Below, piece by piece: positions 13,963-20,388 of a stretch of DNA of 22,214 nucleotides. The translations under genes were made by a program, and so were the position numbers. Where the stretch lies: NCBI GenBank assembly GCA_036556965.1, contig DATBIO010000196.1, positions 1-22,214 on the forward strand, in the 5' to 3' direction. The stretch's first letter is position 1, and each line of letters begins with the position of its first letter. Under the pieces are notes generated by a model. The model was not told the origin of the DNA, searched no databases, and was given only the letters and a program-made list of their open reading frames with translations. Origin of the DNA: DATBIO01 sp036556965 (GTDB lineage: Bacteria > Acidobacteriota > Vicinamibacteria > Fen-336).

Positions 13963-15225
13963 TCAGTACGCGACCACCACGGTGGGTCGCTCCTCACGCA
14001 CGCCGCCGTTGATGCTGGTGGCGCGGATCACCACCGTCTGCCGCCCCGGCTTCTCCAGGGTGATGAACTCGTTGAAGGCGCCGTCGCCGGCCACCTCCAC
14101 GCGCTGGCCGTTGACGGTCACGGTGGCGCCGGGCTCGGTGCGGCCCTTCACCTGCAGGATGTTGGTGCGCAGGTCGAGGGCCTCGATGCGCAGGGCGGGC
14201 GGGGGTCCGCCCTTCACGGAGGCGCCCTGCGGGCGCGCGACGGCGAAGCGGGCGAACTCGGAATAGGCCCCCTCCGCGCCGTCCTTCCCCACGGCGGCGA
14301 CCTTCCAGTAGTACTTGCCCGTGTCGAGGCCGCGCAGCTCCACGGAGCTGTCCTTGATGCCGCCGCGATCCACCAGCGGCCGGTTGAAGTAGGCGCTGTA
14401 GTCCAGCATCACGTGGTAGGCGTGGGCGCCGGGCACGGGACGCCAGATCAGCATGGTGGTGGCCCGCGCGGGGTCCGCGTAGGAGATCTCGGTCTGGTGC
14501 GGGGGGGCCAGGAGGGTGGGCACGCCGGGGAGGGAGACCTTGGCCGCCGGCTTGCCGCTGGCGTCCACCCTCAACCCCTCGCTGCTGGCCAGGGTGACGT
14601 GGTCACCGGTCTTGGTCTGCACCTCGCTGGTGCCGCGGTACACGCGGACGTCGCTGTCCCCCGCCTGGTCCACGCGCACGCCGCCCGCCGTGAGCTCGCC
14701 CGCGCTGGCGCGCACGGTGGGCGTGGAGATCTCGGTCGCGCTCTCGGGGACGTTCTTGCGCACGGTCTGGAAGTTCACCTCCCCCGACGAGATGTGCCAG
14801 GCCACGCGCCGGCGCTTGGTGCCGGGGTCTTCCGACGTCTCCTCGATGGTGATGAGGCTGTCGGGCCGCACGTGCACGACCGTCCCGTCGAAGAAGGTGA
14901 TCTCCGCCGCCGAGCCCGCCGCCGTGCGCACGAGGTCGCTCTTCTTCAGCACGGTGTTGCTGTCCGCGTTGACCCACTCGAAGGTGCCGACCGCCTTCAC
15001 CTTCACGCTGCCCTCGATGGTGGTGAAGCGGGCGGTGGCGCGCGGCGCGGAGGCCGGTGGGGCGTCGGTGGCATCGGGCCGCGTGGGGGCCCAGTAGTAG
15101 TAGTAGTAGGCGAAGCCGGCCACCGCCAGGACGAGGGCGACCGTCATGTAGATGGACCTGTAGCTGACGGTGAACCAGTCGATGAGGTCGTCCTTGGGGG
15201 CCGGCGGCTTCCTCTGGGTGGCCAT
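13963..15225 (-). CDS. Membrane-anchored FecR-domain protein
   Basis: This 420-residue protein has a ~23-residue cytoplasmic start, one membrane segment (about 24-44, ending in five consecutive Tyr), a FecR-type beta domain (about 65-230: VLKKSDLVRTAAGSAAEITFFDGTVVHVRPDS; STPTVRASAGE), a fibronectin-like domain (about 236-330: TMLIWRPVPGAHAYHVMLD; GKYYWKVAAV) and a C-terminal Ig-like domain (about 345-418: GRTEPGATVTVNGQRV...DGAFNEFITL). FecR domains are known from periplasmic sensing of TonB transport, but this long FecR/fn3 form without a neighbouring ECF sigma factor is common in Acidobacteriota and related phyla and may be a structural or envelope-sensing protein. Its stop is 5 bp before the GGDEF start, so the two are very likely co-expressed. 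Confidence 0.88.
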   Translation of the reverse strand: MATQRKPPAPKDDLIDWFTVSYRSIYMTVALVLAVAGFAYYYYYWAPTRPDATDAPPASAPRATARFTTIEGSVKVKAVGTFEWVNADSNTVLKKSDLVRTAAGSAAEITFFDGTVVHVRPDSLITIEETSEDPGTKRRRVAWHISSGEVNFQTVRKNVPESATEISTPTVRASAGELTAGGVRVDQAGDSDVRVYRGTSEVQTKTGDHVTLASSEGLRVDASGKPAAKVSLPGVPTLLAPPHQTEISYADPARATTMLIWRPVPGAHAYHVMLDYSAYFNRPLVDRGGIKDSSVELRGLDTGKYYWKVAAVGKDGAEGAYSEFARFAVARPQGASVKGGPPPALRIEALDLRTNILQVKGRTEPGATVTVNGQRVEVAGDGAFNEFITLEKPGRQTVVIRATSINGGVREERPTVVVAY

Positions 15226-15363
15226 GAATTCCCCGAATCCCGTTCAGCCCGATAGACTTGCAGCTTCGGCCCACGGAGTCAAGGCGGGGTGCTGGCGGCG
15301 GGCGGACGGCGCGGCTAGAATCGGCGTTTCCGGTCCGCCCGGACCGGCCAACCGGAGCACCCC
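15226..15363. promoter_or_regulatory. Divergent promoter region between the FecR-like gene and ppiD
   Basis: On the + strand TAGAAT (15316-15321) is a good -10 for ppiD; the -35 position (15293-15298, TGGCGG) is poor. An inverted repeat with 8-bp arms, ccggtccg and cggaccgg, separated by two bases (15330-15347), sits just after the expected start of transcription, and GGAG (15354-15357) is the ribosome binding site. On the - strand TTGACT (15282-15277) may be the -35 for the FecR-GGDEF transcript, with no clear -10. Confidence 0.45.
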
Positions 15364-17271
15364 ATGGCCCTAGCCTTCATGCGCCGCCACCGGAAGTGGC
15401 TGTTCGTCTTCCTGTGGCTGGTCATCGCCGCGTTCGTCATTCTCTACATCCCGGCCTTCCAGGAGGCCGACGCCAGCGCCCCCGGGGCGGTGGTGGCCGA
15501 GGTCGGCGACCAAGGCATCACCGCGGGCGAGTTCCAGCGGGCCTACCTGCGCCAGCGCCAGATGTACGGGCAGATCGACGACGCCACCGCGCAGAGCATG
15601 GGACTGCGGGACCAGGTCCTGGCCATGCTCGTGGAGCAGAAGCTGCTCCTGCTGGAGGCGCGCCGCCTGGGCCTGCAGGTCGACGACGAGGCGGTGGCCC
15701 GCGCCATCGCCACCTCGCCCACCTTCCAGGACCAGGGCCGCTTCCTGGGGGCGCAGGAGGTGCGCCGCCGGCTGGAGCTGCAGGGCATGAGCGAGGAGGA
15801 ATTCACCGACCTCGTGCGCGGCCAGCTCCTCGTCCAGCGCCTGCAGGCCCTGGTCACGGACGGGGTCCAGGTGAGCGACGCGGAGGCGGAGCGCGAGTAC
15901 CGCCGGCGCAACGAGCAGATCAAGGCGGAGTACGTGCTGGTGTCCACGGCGCCCTTCGCCGGCCAGGTCTCGGCCACCGATCAGGAGATCGCGGCGCGGT
16001 TCCAGGCGCGGCGGGAGGACTACCGCGTGCCGGAGAAGAGGGTGGTGTCCTACCTGCTGCTGGACGCGCCCGCCCTCCAGTCGCGGGCCGCCGTCTCCGA
16101 CGGCGAGATCCAGGCCTACTTCGAGGGGAACAAGGAGCAGTTCAGGGAGGAGGAGCAGGTCTGCGCGCGGCACGTGCTCGTGAAGACGCGCCCGACCCCC
16201 GAGTCCACGGAGGGCCACGCCGAGGAGGAGGCGCGCGCCCTGGCCCAGGGCGCCCTCGACCAGGTCAAGGCGGGCAAGGACTTCGCCGAGGTGGCCAGGG
16301 CCGTCTCGGAGGACGAGGGCTCGAAGGCCTCGGGGGGCGACCTCGGGTGCTTCGGCCGGGGCCGCATGGTGCCGGAGTTCGAGAACGCGGCCTTCTCGCT
16401 GGAGGCGGGCCAGACCTCGGAGGCCGTGAAGTCGGGGTACGGCTACCACGTCATCCAGGTGGTGTCGCGCCGCGAGGAGACGGTGCCGGGCCTGCTCCAG
16501 GTCAAGGACCGCATCCGCCAGACGCTGGTGGCCCAGAAGACCCGCACGCTCCTGGAGGAGGCCGCGCAGTCGGTGGCCGCCGCCCTCTCCCGCGGGCGCT
16601 CGCTGGAGCAGGCGGCCAAGGAGCAGGGCCTGGCCGTGCAGAAGAGCGCGCCGGTGGCGCGGGGCGAGGCGCGGCCCCTGCTCGACTCCCCCGCCCTGGT
16701 CGCGCGCGCGTTCACCCTGGAGAAGGGGAAGCCCAGCGCCGAGCCCGTCACCGTGCCCCGCGGGTACGCGTTCGTGGTGGTGGACGACGTGCAGGCCAGC
16801 CGCCTGCCCGAGCTCAAGGAGGTCCAGGACCGCGTGAAGTCGGACCTGGTGGAAGAGAAGGCGCGGGCCCTGGCGCGCCAGAGGGCGGCCGAGCTGCGCG
16901 CGCGCGCGGAGTCCGAGGGCCTGGCCAAGGCGGCCGCCGCCCTCGGCCTGACCCGTGGCGAGACGCCGGCGCTGGTGGGCCGCGGGCAGCCCCTGGGGGA
17001 CATGGGGGCCAGCGCCGGCCTGGAAGCGGCCTGGGACCTCGCGCCTTCCGCCCTCTCCGAGCCGCTGGCCGCCTCCGCGGGCTGGGCGGTGTTGCGGGTG
17101 ACGGAGAAGAAGGCCTTCGACCCCGCCGCCTTCGCCGCGGAGAAGGCGGCGCTGCTGGAGACGCTGCGCTCCCAGCGCAAGCAGCAGTTCTTCCGCTCCT
17201 ACCTCTCCTCCGTGCGCGAGCGCTTCCCCGTCCAGCGACACCCGGAAGCGTTCCGGCGTATGCTTGGGTGA
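15364..17271 (+). CDS. ppiD: PpiD-like membrane-anchored peptidylprolyl isomerase
   Basis: This 635-residue protein has the PpiD layout: a basic cytoplasmic start (MALAFMRRHRKW), one membrane anchor (about 13-31), a SurA-like N-terminal region (about 40-180, VVAEVGDQGITAGEFQRAYLRQ), a parvulin domain (about 265-370: CARHVLVKTRPTPE; DEGSKASGGDLGCFGRGRMVPEFE; SGYGYHVIQVVSRRE) and a degenerate C-terminal parvulin-like part (about 430-590). It faces the periplasm and helps newly exported proteins fold near the Sec translocon. GGAG lies six bases before the ATG at 15364; a second in-frame ATG at 15379 is possible but would remove only five residues. It is coupled to the STAS gene by a GTGA overlap, an unusual partner for a foldase. 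Confidence 0.94.
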   Translation: MALAFMRRHRKWLFVFLWLVIAAFVILYIPAFQEADASAPGAVVAEVGDQGITAGEFQRAYLRQRQMYGQIDDATAQSMGLRDQVLAMLVEQKLLLLEARRLGLQVDDEAVARAIATSPTFQDQGRFLGAQEVRRRLELQGMSEEEFTDLVRGQLLVQRLQALVTDGVQVSDAEAEREYRRRNEQIKAEYVLVSTAPFAGQVSATDQEIAARFQARREDYRVPEKRVVSYLLLDAPALQSRAAVSDGEIQAYFEGNKEQFREEEQVCARHVLVKTRPTPESTEGHAEEEARALAQGALDQVKAGKDFAEVARAVSEDEGSKASGGDLGCFGRGRMVPEFENAAFSLEAGQTSEAVKSGYGYHVIQVVSRREETVPGLLQVKDRIRQTLVAQKTRTLLEEAAQSVAAALSRGRSLEQAAKEQGLAVQKSAPVARGEARPLLDSPALVARAFTLEKGKPSAEPVTVPRGYAFVVVDDVQASRLPELKEVQDRVKSDLVEEKARALARQRAAELRARAESEGLAKAAAALGLTRGETPALVGRGQPLGDMGASAGLEAAWDLAPSALSEPLAASAGWAVLRVTEKKAFDPAAFAAEKAALLETLRSQRKQQFFRSYLSSVRERFPVQRHPEAFRRMLG

Positions 17272-17624
17272 CCGTGCAGACCGCCCTGCGGACTCAAGGC
17301 GACGTCGCCATCGTGGACCTGGCGGGGAAGCTCACCGCCGGCCTGGGCGACCGTGTCCTCCGCGACACCCTCGACGAGCTCATCGGGCAGGGCTGGCGCA
17401 AGATCCTCCTCAACCTCTCCGAAGTCACCTACATGGACAGCGCCGGGGTGGGCGAGCTGGTGGCGGGGCTGCGCCAGGCCAAGACGCGCGGGGCGCTCCT
17501 GAAGCTGCTCAACGCCAACGAGCGCGTGCACTCCACGCTTTACATCTCCCGCCTGCTTCCCATCTTCGAGATCTACCGCCAGGAAGCGGAGGCCGTGCAG
17601 CAGTTCAAGGTCGGGCGCGCGTGA
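17268..17624 (+). CDS. STAS-domain protein (anti-sigma factor antagonist type)
   Basis: A GTG at 17268 overlaps the ppiD stop (GTGA) and gives 118 residues; the GTG at 17274 is an alternative. The whole protein is one STAS domain: GDVAIVDLAGKLTAGLGD, then ILLNLSEVTYMDSAGVGELV, then LLKLLNANERVHSTLYISRL. Ser58 in the MDSAG motif is the position phosphorylated in SpoIIAA/RsbV-type proteins by a serine-kinase anti-sigma factor, so this is probably a phosphorylatable switch protein. No partner kinase, phosphatase or sigma factor lies in the window. The C-terminal residues (EAEAVQQFKVGRA) extend the last helix. Confidence 0.92.
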   Translation: MTVQTALRTQGDVAIVDLAGKLTAGLGDRVLRDTLDELIGQGWRKILLNLSEVTYMDSAGVGELVAGLRQAKTRGALLKLLNANERVHSTLYISRLLPIFEIYRQEAEAVQQFKVGRA

Positions 17625-17660
17625 ACCCTGGGCGCGCGGGGGCGGGCCGGGGACGCTGAG

Positions 17661-17813
17661 TTGGCCCGCTGCCCGGAGTGCGAGTCGGACCTCGAGCTCG
17701 ACGGTTACGACCTCGACGTGGGGGAGACCGTGAACTGCCCCGAGTGCTCGATCGAGTTGAAGGTCGTCTCCTCCGAGCCGGTGGCCGTGGGCCTGGCCGA
17801 GTCCGAGGAGTAA
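17661..17813 (+). CDS. Small LysW-like zinc-ribbon protein
   Basis: A TTG start at 17661 with GGGGAC about eight bases upstream gives 50 residues; no ATG or GTG is available in the open frame, which begins after a stop at 17622-17624. The sequence has two CPEC knuckles (Cys4/Cys7 and Cys26/Cys29) around LELDGYDLDVGETVN, then IELKVVSSEPVAVGLAESEE. This is the shape of LysW, the amino-group carrier protein of archaeal/Thermus lysine biosynthesis (CPEC...GE.V.CPEC...ELEVVS). True LysW ends in EDWGE, whose last Glu carries the substrate; this protein ends in ESEE and has no lysXZYJK genes nearby, so a carrier role is doubtful. It lies 36 bp after the STAS gene and ends 7 bp before the convergent prenyl synthase gene. 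Confidence 0.78.
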   Translation: MARCPECESDLELDGYDLDVGETVNCPECSIELKVVSSEPVAVGLAESEE

Positions 17814-17820
17814 CGGCGCC

Positions 17821-18705
17821 TCAGCGCCGGCGCGCCACCACGTAGCGTGCCAGCTCCCGCAGGGGCTCGGCGCGCGGACCGAAGGGGGCCAGGGCCTCGA
17901 CGCTGGTGGCCACCAGCTCCTGCGCGATCTGCCGTGCCCCCTCCACCCCCGCGAAGGAGACGAAGGTCGTCTTCTTGGCGTCCTGCCGCACGTCCTTGCC
18001 CGCCTCCGCCGCCCGCCCCGTCACGTCGATGAGGTCGTCCACGATCTGGAAGGCGAGGCCGAGGTTCTTGGCGTAGGCCACCAGGGCTTCCCGCTCGCCG
18101 GGCGCGGCGCCCGCGGCCTCCGCCCCCAGCGCCGCGCAGCAGGTGAAGAGGGCGCCCGTCTTGCGGCTGTGGATGAACTCCAGGGTGCGGAAGTCCATGG
18201 CGCGCTCGGTGAAGGCGAGGTCCGCGGCCTGCCCCGCGATCATCCCCTCCAGGCCCACGGCGCGGCTCAGCTCGCGGGCCAGGCGCGCCCGCGTGTCCGC
18301 GGCCAGGCCCTCGTCCTCGGCCAGGACCTCGTAGGCGCGGTTGATGAGGGCGAAGGCGGTGAGGGTGGCGGTGGCCTCGCCGAAGACCAGGTGGCAGGCG
18401 GGCCGCCCGCGCCGCTGCCGCGCGTCGTCCATGCTGGGCAGGTCGTCGAGGATCAGGCTCGCCGTGTGCACCAGCTCCACCGCGCAGGAGGCGGGCACGA
18501 TGGGCCGGCTGTCCGCGCGCATGACCTCGGCCACCAGGAGAGCGAGCACGGGACGCAGGCGCTTGGCGGGGGCGAAGAGGGTGTGCTCCACGGCGGCGGG
18601 CACGCCTTCCCCGCCGCCGCGCGGGGCCAGGCGCCGGAGGGCGTCCTCGACGAGCAGCCGCTTCTCCTCGAGCGCGGCCTCCAGGGCCGCGAAGACCACC
18701 GTCAT
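17821..18705 (-). CDS. Polyprenyl (farnesyl/geranylgeranyl) diphosphate synthase
   Basis: This 294-residue, all-helical trans-prenyltransferase has the first Asp-rich motif DDLPSMDD (Asp87/Asp88, with the two-residue insert typical of bacterial IspA-type enzymes), RRGRPACHLVFGEATA after it, and the second motif DDLID (223-227). Lys48/Arg49 and Arg51 are the usual IPP-binding residues. It adds IPP units to DMAPP to supply isoprenoid, quinone or carrier-lipid pathways. The fifth residue before the first motif is Ala82, where bacterial FPP synthases have Tyr; small residues here are known to allow longer products, so GGPP is at least as likely as FPP. A TAACAT element ends six bases before the ATG, so the transcript may be leaderless. 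Confidence 0.93.
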   Translation of the reverse strand: MTVVFAALEAALEEKRLLVEDALRRLAPRGGGEGVPAAVEHTLFAPAKRLRPVLALLVAEVMRADSRPIVPASCAVELVHTASLILDDLPSMDDARQRRGRPACHLVFGEATATLTAFALINRAYEVLAEDEGLAADTRARLARELSRAVGLEGMIAGQAADLAFTERAMDFRTLEFIHSRKTGALFTCCAALGAEAAGAAPGEREALVAYAKNLGLAFQIVDDLIDVTGRAAEAGKDVRQDAKKTTFVSFAGVEGARQIAQELVATSVEALAPFGPRAEPLRELARYVVARRR

Positions 18706-18763
18706 GGCGCGATGTTAGCCCGGATGACGGGCGAGGCCGGCTGGTACAATCGCGCTCCTTCCC
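18706..18763. promoter_or_regulatory. Compact divergent promoters for the prenyl synthase gene and purM
   Basis: On the + strand TGGTACAAT (18742-18750) is an extended -10 whose end is 13 bases before the purM ATG. On the - strand TAACAT (18717-18712) ends six bases before the prenyl synthase ATG. Neither gene has a visible ribosome binding site. The -35 positions are poor on both strands. Confidence 0.5.
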
Positions 18764-19783
18764 ATGGACTATCGAGACGCGGGGGTCGACATCGACCGGG
18801 CCAACCAGGCGAAGTCACGCATCGGCGCGCTGGCCCGCTCCACCTTCAACGCCGGGGTGCTCACGGAGATCGGCTCCTTCGGCGGGATGTTCGCGCCCGA
18901 TCTCTCCTCCTACCGCGAGCCCGTCCTGGTGGCCTCCACGGACGGGGTGGGCACCAAGATCCAGGTGGCGCGGATGGCGGGCGTGCACGACACCGTGGGC
19001 TACGACCTGGTGGCGCACTGCGTGAACGACATCCTGGTGCAGGGAGCGGTGCCCCTCTTCTTCCTGGACTACGTGGCGGTGGGGAGCCTGGACGTGGCGC
19101 GCGTGGAGGCCATCGTGTCCGGGGTGGCGCGCGGCTGCGCGGAGTTCGGCTGTCCCCTCCTGGGCGGGGAGACGGCGGAGATGCCGGGGACCTACGCGCC
19201 GGACGACTACGACCTGGCCGGGTTCATCGTGGGCGTGGTGGAGAAGGGCCGCGCCCTCACCGGCGCGCGCGTACGCGCGGGCGACCATCTGCTCGCCCTG
19301 CCCTCCCTCGGCCTGCACACGAACGGCTACAGCCTTGCGCGCAAGGTGCTCTTCGAGGTCATGGGCCTGGCCGTGGACACGCGGGTGCCGGAGCTGGGAG
19401 GCACGGTGGGGAGCGCGCTCCTCTCCCCCCACAGGGGCTATCTCGCCGCCCTGGAGCCGCTCCTGGAGCGCGACCTCGTGCGCGCCATGGCCCACATCAC
19501 GGGGGGCGGGCTCCCCGGCAACCTCCCCCGGGTGCTGCCGGCGGGGCTGGGCGCGAGCGTGCGCGAGGGCTCCTGGCCCGTGCCCGCCCTCTTCCGGCTC
19601 ATCGCCGAGGGCGGGCGCGTGCCCCCGGCCGAGATGTTCCGCACCTTCAACATGGGGCTGGGGATGGTGCTGGTGGTGGCGCCCGAGCACCTGCACGAGG
19701 TCGAGCACTCGCTGGAACGCCGCGGCGAGGGCACGTTCGTGGTGGGGCAGGTGGTGGAGGGCGCCGGGGTGCGCATCGAGTGA
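18764..19783 (+). CDS. purM: Phosphoribosylformylglycinamidine cyclo-ligase (AIR synthetase)
   Basis: This 339-residue protein matches PurM along its full length (usual length about 345). Signatures are VASTDGVGTKIQVA (56-69, nucleotide/Mg region), YDLVAHCVNDILVQG (80-94), LLGGETAEMPGTYAPDDYDLAG (132-153), PSLGLHTNGYSLAR (180-193) and HITGGGLPGNLPRVLP. It converts FGAM to AIR with ATP, the fifth step of purine synthesis, in the cytoplasm. The ATG at 18764 lacks a ribosome binding site and probably lies only a few bases from the transcription start. Its stop overlaps the purN GTG, so purM and purN are translationally coupled. Confidence 0.98.
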   Translation: MDYRDAGVDIDRANQAKSRIGALARSTFNAGVLTEIGSFGGMFAPDLSSYREPVLVASTDGVGTKIQVARMAGVHDTVGYDLVAHCVNDILVQGAVPLFFLDYVAVGSLDVARVEAIVSGVARGCAEFGCPLLGGETAEMPGTYAPDDYDLAGFIVGVVEKGRALTGARVRAGDHLLALPSLGLHTNGYSLARKVLFEVMGLAVDTRVPELGGTVGSALLSPHRGYLAALEPLLERDLVRAMAHITGGGLPGNLPRVLPAGLGASVREGSWPVPALFRLIAEGGRVPPAEMFRTFNMGLGMVLVVAPEHLHEVEHSLERRGEGTFVVGQVVEGAGVRIE

Positions 19784-20388
19784 GCGAGCGGCGCCTGGGC
19801 GTCCTCGTCAGCGGGCGCGGCTCGAACCTGCAGGCGCTGCTCGACGCGGCGGGCGCGGGCGAGCTCGGGGGCCGGGTGGCGGTGGTGCTGAGCAACGTGG
19901 AGGACGCGGGAGGGATCGAGCGCGCGCGGCGGGCGGGAGTGCCCGCGCTGGTGGTCCCGCACAAGGGAAAGGCGCGCCAGGCGCACGAGGAGGAGGTGCT
20001 GGCCGCCCTCGCCCCCTTCCGGCTGGACCTCCTCTGCCTGGCCGGCTACATGCGGCTGCTCTCCCCCTTCTTCCTGCGCTCCTTCCCGGGCCGCGTCCTC
20101 AACGTCCACCCCTCGCTCCTCCCCGCCTTCCCCGGCATGGACGCGCAGAAGCAGGCATGGGAGTACGGGGTCAAGGTCAGCGGGGCCACCGTCCACCTCG
20201 TGGACGAGGGCCTCGACGCCGGGCCCGTGGTGGCGCAGGAGGCCGTGCCCGTGCGCGAGGACGACACGGTGGAAGCGCTGGCCGCCCGCATCCTGGAGGC
20301 CGAGCACCGCCTGTACCCGCGCGCCGTGCGCGCCGTGCTCGAGGGACGCTGCCGCCTCGAGGGCCGGCGCCTGCGCGTCGATCCATGA
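19780..20388 (+). CDS. purN: Phosphoribosylglycinamide formyltransferase
   Basis: The GTG at 19780 overlaps the purM stop (GTGA) and gives 202 residues, close to E. coli PurN (212). Motifs are LVSGRGSNLQALLDA (9-23, GAR phosphate binding), LNVHPSLLPAFPGMDA with catalytic Asn108 and His110, and HLVDEGLDAGPV with catalytic Asp146, in the same spacing as E. coli Asn106/His108/Asp144. It transfers the formyl group from 10-formyl-THF to GAR, the third purine step. The stop overlaps the tyrS ATG (ATGA), linking purine synthesis to tRNA charging in one transcript. Confidence 0.97.
   Translation: MSERRLGVLVSGRGSNLQALLDAAGAGELGGRVAVVLSNVEDAGGIERARRAGVPALVVPHKGKARQAHEEEVLAALAPFRLDLLCLAGYMRLLSPFFLRSFPGRVLNVHPSLLPAFPGMDAQKQAWEYGVKVSGATVHLVDEGLDAGPVVAQEAVPVREDDTVEALAARILEAEHRLYPRAVRAVLEGRCRLEGRRLRVDP

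Noticed and set aside
11061..13997. 978-codon open frame on the - strand in another frame over the same genes
   Set aside because: Composition is Arg/Gly/His/Pro-rich and it runs through mreB, mreC and GGDEF frames that have clear motifs.
11468..14266. Very long open frame on the + strand opposite mreB, the GGDEF gene and part of the FecR gene
   Set aside because: The product is His/Gly/Ala/Asp-rich without any family motif, and it lies exactly antisense to three well recognised genes. This is the usual shadow of high-G+C codon bias.
15226..15363. Possible cyclic-dinucleotide (GEMM-type) riboswitch ahead of ppiD or the FecR gene
   Set aside because: I looked for the conserved GEMM core segments here and in the other gaps because of the Hypr-type enzyme, and did not see them; only a simple inverted repeat is present.
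17661..17813. Naming the zinc-ribbon protein LysW of lysine biosynthesis
   Set aside because: The EDWGE tail that carries the substrate is absent and no pathway genes are adjacent, so only the family resemblance is claimed.
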